Positions 1 to 9,706 of a stretch of 64,000 bases of DNA are shown piece after piece. Position 1 is the first letter of the stretch; the number at the start of each line of letters is the position of its first letter. This DNA comes from Ottelia alismoides (lineage: Eukaryota > Streptophyta > Magnoliopsida > Alismatales > Hydrocharitaceae): contig JAZKJV010003358.1 of NCBI GenBank assembly GCA_037367405.1, positions 267,689 to 331,688 of the forward strand, read 5' to 3'. The notes under the pieces were generated by a model. It made no database searches and was not told the origin of the DNA. It saw only the letters and a list, made by a program, of their open reading frames with translations. The translations under genes were made by a program, and so were the position numbers.

Positions 1-948
1 AATACCCTCTTAGACAATTTGGAGGGGTATCCAGGCCTGTGGTGAAGTATCAGAAACCTTATTTCATAACCACTAGCCATGCATATATCCTAGCCAGGTC
101 TACCCATCACCTACATGGCCTTGCTACTAGAAGATGATACAACAAGGTCAATTGATAAGGGTCTGGTGCTGAAGAGGGTTGAGAAGCCAATGAGGGTGAA
201 GAAGAGGATCTCCTGAAAAAGAGGTTTGTTGGAAAAGGTGTTGGAGCTAGGGAGTGTACCAGTGGTGATCTGGAAGGAGGCATGTTGTTGGTCGTGGAAG
301 GTGGTCTTGTTGTTGGTAGTGGTGATGAGATTACTAGCCGTAGTGAGAAAATGTTGATCCTTATCTCCTGCTATAAATGGACCATAAATCTTAAGAGGAG
401 TTGGCAAGCCTGCTATAAAGGTTTTTCTCTTTGTGAAAGGGATTGCATGGTTGCACCTAACATAGTCATGTTGTTAGGAGACTCAGAAATGGCGACGATT
501 TCTGCTTCTTGCTAGATGGTTTGATCAGGAGCAACCACATTGGTTGAATTGTTCTCCCAATTAATGAATCTAGCACCTGCGCCCTAGCATTTACTTTCCC
601 AATCTAGACTCAAATTCGGTAGCAATCTTGGTACATAATTGGATCATCCGATAGCTTGGGGAACCGTAGCCTATTGTTTGCATCGACAACCGAGAATATA
701 CCCCTTCCCAGCACTCTATTCCACTAGTCTGACCACAAAATTAGATCATCGTCATGAAATCATCTCCAAGGAATATACCCCTCTGTTGGTAGACGACGTG
801 TCGACTACTGAGGCCACTATGTGGGTCCGTCTGATGGATTCGGCTCTTTTGAGCCTCTCTCTCCTTGACAACCCTCGCAAGGTTGAGACACTGTCTGAGA
901 CTTCACTGCTTAGTTTGCATAGCTCCCTGAGGACTATCTGCGGGAGAA
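1..948. other. Unassigned left edge, possibly internal 3' end of the outer gypsy element
   Basis: No convincing gene. The minus-strand frame at 111-407 is rich in Ser, Thr, Pro and Phe and has no domain I recognise. The plus frames at 282-515 and 639-953 are also featureless. If the outer gypsy LTR starts near 949, this stretch is the decayed end of that element's internal region, but no integrase or chromodomain motif can be read. The last 170 bases already belong to the degenerate repeats described below. Confidence 0.3.
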
Positions 949-1390
949 TGTAACACTCTCTTTAAGCTCGGTTTCCCCTGCTGACTGTGTCTCCGATCTG
1001 CAGAGCATGAAACCGAGTCGTTCGATATATTTGATTTTGGTCCCATCCTGAGTTGCATATCCGATCTGTAGATCACGGGGCCCATCTGATTAGACTCCTT
1101 TGAGTCTGCTCGTCTTGACGGTCCTCGCAAGGCTGAGTTCCTGATATCTGTTGTATTCCATTACTACTTGGCAGCACGTTCCCCGAGGGTTATCTGCGGG
1201 ACACTGCCACAATTTCTTGATTATCCGGTCTCTTCTGCTGGTAGCCGACATGTCGACCACCGAGACTGATACTAATGATCCGTCTAATGGATCACTGATG
1301 CCTTTGCGTCCGCTCACCTTGATGACCCTCGCAGGGTTGAGCCATGACTTGCGGAATTCAGTGTGTCTCCTATGATCTTCCAACCTCATG
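864..1390. repeat. Degenerate tandem repeats of about 200-250 bp
   Basis: A block reading roughly TTGAYRRYCCTCGCARGG recurs near 864, 1114 and 1318. A block ending TATCTGCGGGA recurs near 930 and 1184. A block GTAGMCGACRTGTCGAC recurs near 790 and 1241. The order of the blocks is kept, so this is a diverged tandem array of about two and a half units. It lies at the start of, or just before, the outer gypsy LTR, where tandem enhancer-like repeats are common in plant LTRs. No coding function is proposed. Confidence 0.6.
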
Positions 1391-1803
1391 ACCACCGAAT
1401 GCTACGATGTCTCCTATTCTCTATCTTCCATATCTTATCGAGACTCTGATCGACCGGAGGACTCTGTACCGTTCCTTCTTCCTCCTGGTCTTATAGTATC
1501 GGATCTGTTTCCTCATATTGACCCTACAAGCCAATTGACTGCTTCATGCTACCGGTCCCCGCTTTACTGCTGATCTAATTTACCCGGTAGCCGACACCCA
1601 CCTGACTGCACATCCGGGTGTCTTTTCACCTTCTGACTGCGTCACTGTTCTCACAGGGAGGCAATGATGAGAGTACGGTATTCACTTGTCAGATACCGTC
1701 CTGTACTCCACCAGTTCTTCACCACTTGTCTATATGTGTCTTTTGTGCATTCTTTCTCACGCATGTTATGTGTACCCTGGATCTATCGCCATATCTGTGT
1801 GTC

Positions 1804-2330
1804 TATACTTAGGACGTACCTGGTCCTAAGCATAGGGAGGTACACAACGCGTTGTCCTTTCGTCGTTCAGTTTCGTCACTCCTGTTGTTACCTATACTTA
1901 GGGATATCTCACCCTAAGTATAGGGGGAGTAATGCGTATATTCTCCACGATCTTTTCGTCTATCTGTATATATCTCTCTTTTCTTCTTTTCTTCTTTTCC
2001 TTTTCTATCTTCCGTATCTAAATAAAAGGTGTCGCCCATTTGTGTCAGTTTTCTGTACTTAGGACGTACTCTGTCCTAAGTATAGGGGGGTGCCCCCTGA
2101 TTTGTTAATTCTTTGATATGTTTCTTACCACCCTTGACCCCCCTGCTTTGTGTACAGTCTTCTATACTTAGGATTACTTGATCCTAAGTATGGGGGGACG
2201 ACCAACTTCTATTTCCTTCATCTCTTATTCGTATATTCTTTAGACTCGTCTATACTCAATACGAGTTATGTCTTCTCTTTCTCTTTTCCGATCTATGAGG
2301 ACATAGCTCGTGCTAAGTATAGGGGGGTCG
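1804..2330. repeat. Five-unit array of hairpins, each followed by a G run
   Basis: Inverted repeats TACTTAGGAY...RTCCTAAGTA with 6-8 base loops occur at 1808-1830, 1895-1920, 2056-2082 and 2165-2190. A decayed fifth lies near 2297-2320. Each is followed within a few bases by a run of G (GGGAGG, GGGGG or GGGGGG). Spacing is roughly 88, 161, 109 and 130 bp and the separators are C/T-rich. Stem bases are conserved on both sides while loops vary, so pairing seems to have been maintained. The array sits in the presumed U3 of the outer gypsy LTR. Confidence 0.7.
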
Positions 2331-2459
2331 TATATACTCTGTATATACTTTAGCCATAACTCATACTTTCGTATAATTATTAATAAATAAGGCTAACAAT
2401 ATGATATAATTCATTAAAAATTAATTAATGATGCTTCTTATTCCTCGGATTCTTTTTGT

Positions 2460-2830
2460 ATATATGGATTAATAAATCAAGTCAAAAATATTTTTGCAAA
2501 ATGATTTGAAAAATGGTGTGAACTGTTTGGAAAACTTTTTGTGAAATATTTTCAACCTGTGTAAAAATATTTTGATTGCAAAAATTCTTTTATTTGTGTG
2601 AAATAAAGGATTTGGAAACCTATTTGCAAATGATTTTGAAAATGTTTGTAAAAATATTTTGAAAAAAAGTATATAGTGTTTGCAAAATCTTTGCAAAATG
2701 GCTTTCAAATGTTTGTAAATATTTGCAAAAATTATTTTGTACTATAGTTTTCAAAATGATTTTCAAATAAATTTGAGGAATAAAAAGCATCATAATAAAA
2801 TAAATAAAAATAAATGAAAAATACATAAAT
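2460..2830. repeat. A/T-rich irregular repeats of TTTGCAAAAT type
   Basis: Variants of TTTGCAAAAT, TTTGTAAAAATATTTTG and GATTTTGAAAATG recur about a dozen times with no fixed period. The minus-strand frames here (2469-2708 and 2620-2826) are composition artefacts rich in Phe, Lys and Ile. The tract lies between the hairpin array and the conserved downstream part of the outer LTR. Confidence 0.5.
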
Positions 2831-4717
2831 TTTTTTTATCAATTGTGTATACACCTAAATAAATCATTTTGTTAAAACCTGTAAAGTCTTGTAAAATGAG
2901 ACAAGTCCTGTAAAGAATCGGGAAAGAGATAAGTTGACAAGCAAGTGACGGTGATCGTAAATCAATAATGAATTATAACTTAGAGTACCGGGCACGCTGA
3001 ACTATACAGCTGACTGTGCAAGGGTGCGGTGACCCTCAACTGGGAAGGAGATACGAAGCCCAGTTAAGGCAGCGGTCGCCAAGTACATGAGTCTAGGATC
3101 ATAGTCCCTTTCACGATTTTTACGCGAGCTCATAGTATTTTTACACATTGTTGGGATCCCGACTGGTGACTAGTTCTGCTGACCCTCTATTTTAGGTTAC
3201 CTATGCTGGGGCCCCTCTGTGAACCCCCGAGGATACGGATACCCGTTTACACACATTTCGCGGCATTTCATTCGCTAGAGATCACATTAAGTAACTGAAA
3301 GTCCGGAAAAATTTTTCGCGCTGAAGCTACATATGACATTTACATTCACATTCATAACCACAAAGCTGATAGAGACAAATACCACCAAAATTTTTATTTC
3401 ATTAACTTCCATTTAATATACAACATGTACAATGACTAACAATACATACAGTATTCCCAAAAATCTGAATGAAGAGAAAAGAAGTATTTTACATTATCAA
3501 CTGAACAAAAACTGAGACAAAATAAACATACCGTCTGGTATACACACGGTCACCTTAAGTTATCAACCCGCTACTGCGCTAAAGGCTCCTTGCCTGCCGT
3601 GCGTGCAAGGAAGAAAAGGCGTCAGCGGGCGCTGGTACTTTCCATAAGTTTATATAAAAACATTATCAACTGGCATTTAAAATGTTCAAAAGTAAACAAG
3701 TAGAACGGTAGAACAAGTACAATTTACATCTACTTGCTCAAGTAAAAAGGGTTTTCAAGTTGTGTGCAAGCATCTCTCATTATCGCCCATTAACCCAACA
3801 CTTCCCATATATGACATTTATATGATAGATGAATATTCATGAATGTATGAGTATAAGTATATACCATCATTTTCTTCAGAGATCATATTTGTGAGCGACG
3901 ATGGAAAAGTTTGAGGTTGGAATGGTTTCTTAATTTATTTATATTCTTAAGTCTATTTACTCCTTTGAGTTATTGGATAGTTTGTAGTCTTGGTCTGTGT
4001 ATAACCTCACACTATGACTCTAAGATATTAAAAGTACCTTAGGGTTGGAGTGCCTCCGTAGGCATGCGGTATTGTGTAATGTATCCTAACTAAGTTCCCA
4101 ACACGCCCACTAACTTATAGGGATTTCGAAATCAAATTAAAGTCACTTTCAATCATCTTAAATTTTAATTGTAATTTCTCCCAACCTTAACTGCAAATGT
4201 CTCAGATGTAGATATGGATGATCTGGATGTAGAATCGCCAAGTCTGTTGGCGAAAGAAAAACTCAAGCGGTGACGAAGCCTACAAATGGCTCTTCCCTCT
4301 CGCCCCCTAATTGGAAGTGTGGTCCAATAGAGGGATAGGACTACTCCTAAACTACGCCACTGAGACGGGTGAGAGACTCTCCAGAAAAGTCGCTCTAGAA
4401 AAATAGCCCGACCGGTAACGGGCAACCGAGCTCGTACGAAAAACTAAAACCGAGGATCCCCCGCCTGGGTATCCTAAACCAAAGGGTCAGCGGAATGGTC
4501 TAAAGCCGGGATCCTAACGAGGCGTATAAACACTGCGAGCTCTCGTAAAAATCGAAAAGGGACTGGGATCCTAGACATGCGCACTTGGCGGGCGCTGCCC
4601 GAACTGGGCTTCCTATCTCCCGCCCAGTTGAGGGTCACCACGCCCTCGCACGGTCCAGTGTAAGGGTTACCGTGACCGACATATACAAATTATCGATCAT
4701 CACTGATTCTTAGAAAC

Positions 4718-4865
4718 TGTAGAGAGTATTATTATTATGTTTATGTACCTTTTTCATAATTTCTTATTGCTCTCTGGACTACTATGTAATTTACCCATGA
4801 GGCCTCTCTCTATATAAGAGAGGCTAGGGTTCCCTTGAATAACAAGTTGCTCATTTCTTCCAACA
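4718..4865 (+). repeat. Copia-1 5' LTR with TATA box
   Basis: The 148-bp LTR begins TGTAGAG and ends CCAACA. A TATA box (TATATAA, 4811-4817) is followed by a short transcribed part. It differs from the 3' LTR at one base only, a G/A difference near 4770. Confidence 0.95.
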
Positions 4866-4877
4866 TGGTATCAGAGC
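4866..4877 (+). other. Copia-1 primer binding site
   Basis: TGGTATCAGAGC directly follows the LTR. It is complementary to the 3' end of plant initiator tRNA-Met and is the standard minus-strand primer site of plant copia elements. Confidence 0.95.
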
Positions 4878-5282
4878 CTCAACCCTAAGGCTCTCTACCC
4901 GCCGCCACCCCCCTCTCCCTCCTCCCGGCCCTCTCTCCTCGGGCGCTCCCCAGCCCTAGCGGCCTCCCCGCCACCCACAACCCCTCACGCCGCTCCCCAG
5001 CCCTAGCCGCCCCAGCCGCCGCCCCCCAATCCCCGGCCCCCTTGCCCTAGCGGCACCTCAGTGCCGCCGCCAACCCCCAGTTGCCGTTGCCAGACCGTAG
5101 GGAGGCCGCCCAGCCCGTAGGGGGGCACCTCCTGACCGTGCCCTAGCCGTCCACGCCTAGGACTCGTTCTCCAGATCTATGGATTTGAGTGCGTAACGTC
5201 TACATGCGCACTCGAATCCTATGCAGTTTGTGTAGACATCTGTCATTTTGTCTACCAACCCTAGTCTTTCTCAAGCGGTGAT

Positions 5283-6115
5283 ATGCCAGAATCAAAGGTT
5301 GATATGCCCTCCATAGGCGCGTTTAAAGGTCCTGCGCCAATAGTCAAAATGGACGGGTCGAACTATGAGCTCTGGGCGATGCAGTTCATGAGTCTCATGA
5401 AGTCGAATGGTAAGAAGCATATTCTTACCGAGGATGAGCCCGCAGAGAAGACAGGGATATATGCCTCGTGGGAGGCTGATGATTCGTATGCCAAGGTTTG
5501 GTTTCGGGCACACTGTCGACGGAGATTGCCAATGATGTCATCCATCAGCCCACTGCTAAGGCAATGTGGGATATTCTGGCTGCAACGTATTCACAAGTGC
5601 GGAATGAGACCAAGATGTTATAGCTTCAGCATGGTATATTCACGGTGAAGCAGAACGACATACCACTTCACTCCTTGTACACGTCCCTGAGAGGGATGTT
5701 TGAGAAGCTATATAGTACCATTCTGCTTACAGCAACCCCTGAGCAGCAGAAGACGTTTCGGAATGCCACCATGGTGGGCGTTCTACTCGTAGCCCTAGAC
5801 CCTGAGTACGAGGTTGCCCGCTCTCAGATTTTGGCCGATGCAGTTATTCCTCCAATGGAGGATGTTTACCGGAGGCTCGATCGCATCTCAGTGCCTTCTA
5901 GTTCATCTACTCCACCCCCATCGGCGATGGCAGTATCGCGTGGGAGAGGTGGTTAGTCTTCTGGTCGTGGACGTGGACGTGGAGGTGGTAGGGGTGGTCG
6001 CTTTCGTCACCCTTGTTCGTACTGTCACTGCACATGCCACTCGGAGGATACATGCTACTCTAAGCATGGGTTCCTAGCATCGACGCGTGTAACTGAGCAT
6101 GTTCTGCCCCAGTGA
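5283..6115 (+). pseudogene. gag: Copia-1 gag remnant
   Basis: The capsid protein would start at ATG 5283. The frame is shared with the gags of copia-3 and copia-5 (GAFKGP, NYELW, QFMSLM). It shifts near 5510 and resumes in another frame from about 5645. A TAG at 5954-5956 interrupts the Gly/Arg-rich RNA-binding region. A CCHC zinc knuckle (C-x2-C-x4-H-x4-C) follows at about 6013-6056, just before the shared CYSKHG motif. About 290 residues of normal gag content are present, but no intact particle protein can be made. Confidence 0.85.
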
Positions 6116-6169
6116 GCATCCATTGCTGACAACCGTTTTGAGGAGCTTGGGGCACGTCTACGTGATATT

Positions 6170-7677
6170 ATGCCACCATCCTCTGCAGATTCTTCTGATG
6201 GACCTTCTGATGTTGCTGCCTCAGCCTCAGCTAGTTCCTCTGCTATCGCTAGTACCTCAGGTAGTGCTACTGCATTTACGTCCTCTCATGATATATCTGA
6301 TTGGATTATAGATTCTTGTGCCACACACCACATATGTCGAGATCGAGAGAGACTTGAGTCCTACAGGGACATTCCCCATGGCCGTTCAGTACAGATCGCA
6401 GATGGTACACATTCCTCCCTTATTGGACAGGGGGAGGTCGTTCTATCTTCTTCCATGCATTTACAAAATGTTCTGCATGCTCTCGAGTTCTCCATGAATC
6501 TGTTGTCTATTAGTCATATTACAAAGGATTTGCTCTGTCGTGCCATATTTGACCCATCTTCTCTTATTTTTCAGGACATACTAACAGGCAGGGTGATTGG
6601 CTATGGCTCTGAGCAGAATGGTCTGTATCGACTGGGCCAGTATCCTTATGCTGCAATCTCTTCTTATTTAGCTGGACCAGTATCTCCGTACATCTGGCAT
6701 CTTCGCTTTGGTCATCTCCCGCTCCAGAAAATGCGACACCTTCTGCCTCAGATCTCTCCTAGTTCTTCATTTCGCTTTGAAGTGTGTCAGTTGGGAAAGC
6801 AACATAGGTCCAGCTTCCCTGGTCGTCAGAGTCGGAGCAGTTGCTCCCCGTTCGAGTTGTTTCATATTGATATTTGGGGTCCCAGTCGTGTTCTCGATCA
6901 TCAGGGACACCGATTTTATCTAGTTGTCGTAGATGATTTCTCTCGTGTATCTTGGGTCTTTCTTTTAAAGAATAAATCTGAAGCAGGAGATGTGATTAAA
7001 AATTTGATAAATGAAGTGCAGAATGTTTTTTCCTCTACTGTCAAATATGTTCGAACAGATAATGTTCTTGAATTCTGCACACGATCTCTCTCTCAGTTTC
7101 TCTCGTCAAAGGGCATTATTCACCAAACTACTTGTGCCTACACATCTCAGCAGAATGGAGTGGCAGAAAGAAAGCATCGTCACCTTCTTGACATTACTCG
7201 AACCCTTCTTATTCAGAGTTGTGCTCCTATCTCTTTCTGGGGGATGCTGTTCTTACAGCTTGTTACCTAGTCAATCGTATGCCGTCATCTGTCCTAGGTG
7301 AGAAAATTCCTATGTCTATCCTTTTTTCTGATAAGGAATTATTCTCACTTACTCCTCGTGTTTTCGGTACTGTTGCATTTGTTCATCTTCTCACTCCAGG
7401 ACTTGACAAACTCTCTCCTAGAGCGGTCAAGTGTGTCTTTGTGGGTTATTCTCGGACTCGGAAAGGCTATAGCTGTTATGATCCCATAAACAAGAAATAC
7501 TTTGTCAGTGCTGACGTCACGTTCTATGAGTCTGTTATGTACTTCTCTCTTACAGGTGACAGGATGGTACCATCCACTACCAATGATGATGTCTATGTCC
7601 CTTCACCTCCTAGGTGTGGTTCACCTGAGTCTACTCCTGCACCTGTTACTACGCCCACTTCACCACCATCACCCTAG
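6170..7677 (+). pseudogene. pol: Copia-1 protease and integrase remnant
   Basis: The long open frame 6170-7270 carries the protease and most of the integrase. The aspartic protease motif, DSGATHH in relatives, reads DSCATHH at 6311-6331, so the glycine after the catalytic pair is lost. In the HHCC zinc finger the first cysteine of CxxC is Phe (FEVCQLGK, about 6775). The integrase core keeps its acidic residues (IDIWGP, RTDN, GVAERKH). A one-base shift in the G run near 7240 sends the frame to a stop at 7268-7270. The correct frame continues at 7219-7677, through the GYS region and a Pro-rich linker that ends in a TAG. Confidence 0.88.
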
Positions 7678-7821
7678 CCACCACCACCTTCACCTCCACA
7701 ACCTCCTATTCCACCTTTACCAAAATTTTACACACGTCGGTCAGGTCCTGCTCAGGCTACACGTCCAACTTCCATCACGCCTCAGGTATGTGCTGATGAC
7801 ATTACTACTGACGGGTCAGAT

Positions 7822-9550
7822 ATGGTACTTGTGCAGGATTCTTCATTGCTGGAGGAGACTACCCCATCCAGTACGCATGACGATGATCTGGATATTCCTA
7901 TTGCTATCCGGAAGCAAAAGAGGACGTGTGCATCTTATCCCTTTGCTTCTCAGGTATCTTTTCATCGTCTCACAGGCGATTTCCAGAGATTTGCTACAAC
8001 TTTGTCGTCCGTAGAGATACCACAGACCTATCAGGAAGCTATGCAGATTGATGTCTGACGCATGGCTATGGAAGAAGAGATGTGGGCATTACTGACTCGT
8101 GGCACATGGAGCTTGGTTACTCCTCCTATTGATGCATCTATCGTTAGCTGTAAATGGGTATTTACAGTTAAATACCATGCAGATGGCAGTCTAGATCGAT
8201 ACAAGGCTCGGTTGGTGGTTCGAGGTTTCACACAAACCTATGGTGTGGATTGTATGGATACATTTTCTCCGGTGGCTCGTCATTCAACCCTTCGGATACT
8301 TCTTTCAGTTGCAGTGGTACGTGACTGGACTATATCCCAGCTTGATGTCAAGAATGCATTCTTGGATGGCGATTTGCAGGAGGAAGTCTACATGCAGCAG
8401 CCACTAGGGTTTACTGCTGAGAGGGAGAAGCATATGGTTTGTAGACTTCACAAGGCAATTTATGGCCTTAAACAGAGCCCAAGGGCGTGGTTTCAGAAAC
8501 TTTCTCATCTGATTGAATGACAGGGGTTCGAGAGATCGAATGCAGACCACTCTTTGTTTATTCAGAAGTCTTCTATGGGTACGGTTGTCATCATGGTCTA
8601 TGTTGATGATATTCTTGTTACTGGAGATGATGTTCAGGGGATAGAGAGGGCAAAAGCATTGCTAGGTCATCAGTTTGTCACGAAGGATCTTGGAACCCTA
8701 AGATACTTTCTGGGGTTGGAATTTGCCAGGAATGCACAGGGTCTAGTGATGACCCAAAGGAAGTACATTTCAGATTTCTTAATTGAAACAGGCATGGCAG
8801 AATGCAAACCATCGAGTATTCCCATGGATCCAAGCATGAAGCTATATGATGATGACACTGTTGAAGTAGACAAGAGGAGATATAGATAAATGGTGAGTAA
8901 GCTCTTGTATGTTACCATAACTCGACCTGATATTGCCTTTGTAGTAAGCCGGGTGAGTCAATTTGTGGAGCAACCAAGACAAGTTCATATGGATGCCATA
9001 TACATGATACCGAGGTATCTAAAGTCCTCTCCAGGTTCAGGGTTGCTATTCAAAAGGGCACAGATCTATCTATTTCAGTATGTGCAGATGCCGATTATGC
9101 AGGATGCCCTAAGGATAGAAAGTCAACCTCAAGATATGCCGTTTTTGTTGGGAGCTCTTTGGTCTCTTGGAAAAGCAAGAAGCAAACCGTTGTGGCAAGG
9201 TCAAGTGCAGAATCCGAATACAGGGCCATGGCGCAAGAAGGCACGGAGATGATGTGGGTCTGATATGTACTAGAGGATTTACATGTAGTCGTACCTTTAC
9301 CTATGCAGCTTTAGTGTGACAATCAGGCAACATTGTTTATTTCTAACAATCCAGCATTCCATGAGAGAACAAAGCATATAGAAGTTGACTGCCACTACAC
9401 GAGAAACTTGATTCAGAGAGGCTTGATATCTACATCTCATGTGAGATCAGGGGATTAGACTGCTGACATACTCACCAAGCCGTTGCTCAGAGGACCCTTC
9501 CAGAAATGTTCTTCCAAGCTGAGCATGATCGACATCTATGCTCCACCTTG
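7822..9550 (+). pseudogene. pol: Copia-1 reverse transcriptase and RNase H remnant
   Basis: The reverse transcriptase is readable from about 8062 (KWVFTVKYHADGSLDRYKAR) through the catalytic QLDVKNAF and an intact YVDD at 8599-8610. It is broken by TGA at 8056-8058 and 8518-8520, by TAA at 8887-8889, and by frame loss after about 9050. RNase H and the family C-terminus (SKLSMIDIYAP) follow in broken frames up to 9550. The stop at 8518-8520 fits C-to-T decay of an arginine CGA codon, as expected from deamination of methylated cytosine. Confidence 0.88.
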
Positions 9551-9558
9551 AGGGGGAG
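9547..9558 (+). other. Copia-1 polypurine tract
   Basis: CTTGAGGGGGAG abuts the 3' LTR and is the plus-strand primer site. Copia-3 has the same tract and copia-2 and copia-5 have near-identical ones, which ties the four to one family. Confidence 0.9.
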
Positions 9559-9706
9559 TGTAGAGAGTATTATTATTATGTTTATGTACCTTTTTCATAA
9601 TTTCTTATTACTCTCTGGACTACTATGTAATTTACCCATGAGGCCTCTCTCTATATAAGAGAGGCTAGGGTTCCCTTGAATAACAAGTTGCTCATTTCTT
9701 CCAACA
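9559..9706 (+). repeat. Copia-1 3' LTR
   Basis: 148 bp, TGTAGAG to CCAACA, followed directly by the target duplication GAAAC. It is identical to the 5' LTR except for one base; its TATA box is at 9652-9658. Confidence 0.95.

Larger units (their letters stand above)
949..3217 (+). mobile_element. Outer gypsy LTR, first segment
   Basis: Positions 2930-3217 match, in inverse orientation, the interior of the two other gypsy LTRs in the window (near 4455-4700 and 31200-31450), including the blocks around CCCAGTTGAGGGTCA and TTTTTACGMGAGCTC. The rest, with hairpin repeats and an A/T-rich part, has no counterpart in the other copies and is best read as a divergent U3. The left border is uncertain: TGTAACAC at 949, after the purine-rich GGGAGAA, resembles a Tekay-type LTR start, but it lies within a tandem repeat. 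The LTR resumes at 12331. Together the two parts give about 3.6 kb, against 4.05-4.12 kb for its relatives. Confidence 0.55.
4718..9706 (+). mobile_element. Copia-1, complete but defective Ty1/copia element
   Basis: The element is 4989 bp, with 148-bp LTRs at both ends and a perfect 5-bp target duplication GAAAC (4713-4717 and 9707-9711). The order is LTR, tRNA-Met primer site, gag, protease, integrase, reverse transcriptase, RNase H, polypurine tract, LTR, as in Ty1/copia. It lies inside the gypsy solo LTR and is the youngest datable insertion in the window, because its LTRs differ at one base only. The coding region nevertheless carries several frameshifts and stops. Confidence 0.95.

Noticed and set aside
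1804..2330. Possible CRISPR-like array of spaced palindromic repeats
   Set aside because: Spacing is irregular, spacers are C/T-rich and the setting is a plant retrotransposon LTR.
7502..8014. 170-residue plus frame rich in His and Leu
   Set aside because: Wrong frame over the Pro-rich linker of copia-1 pol; the CCACCA-type repeats create the composition.
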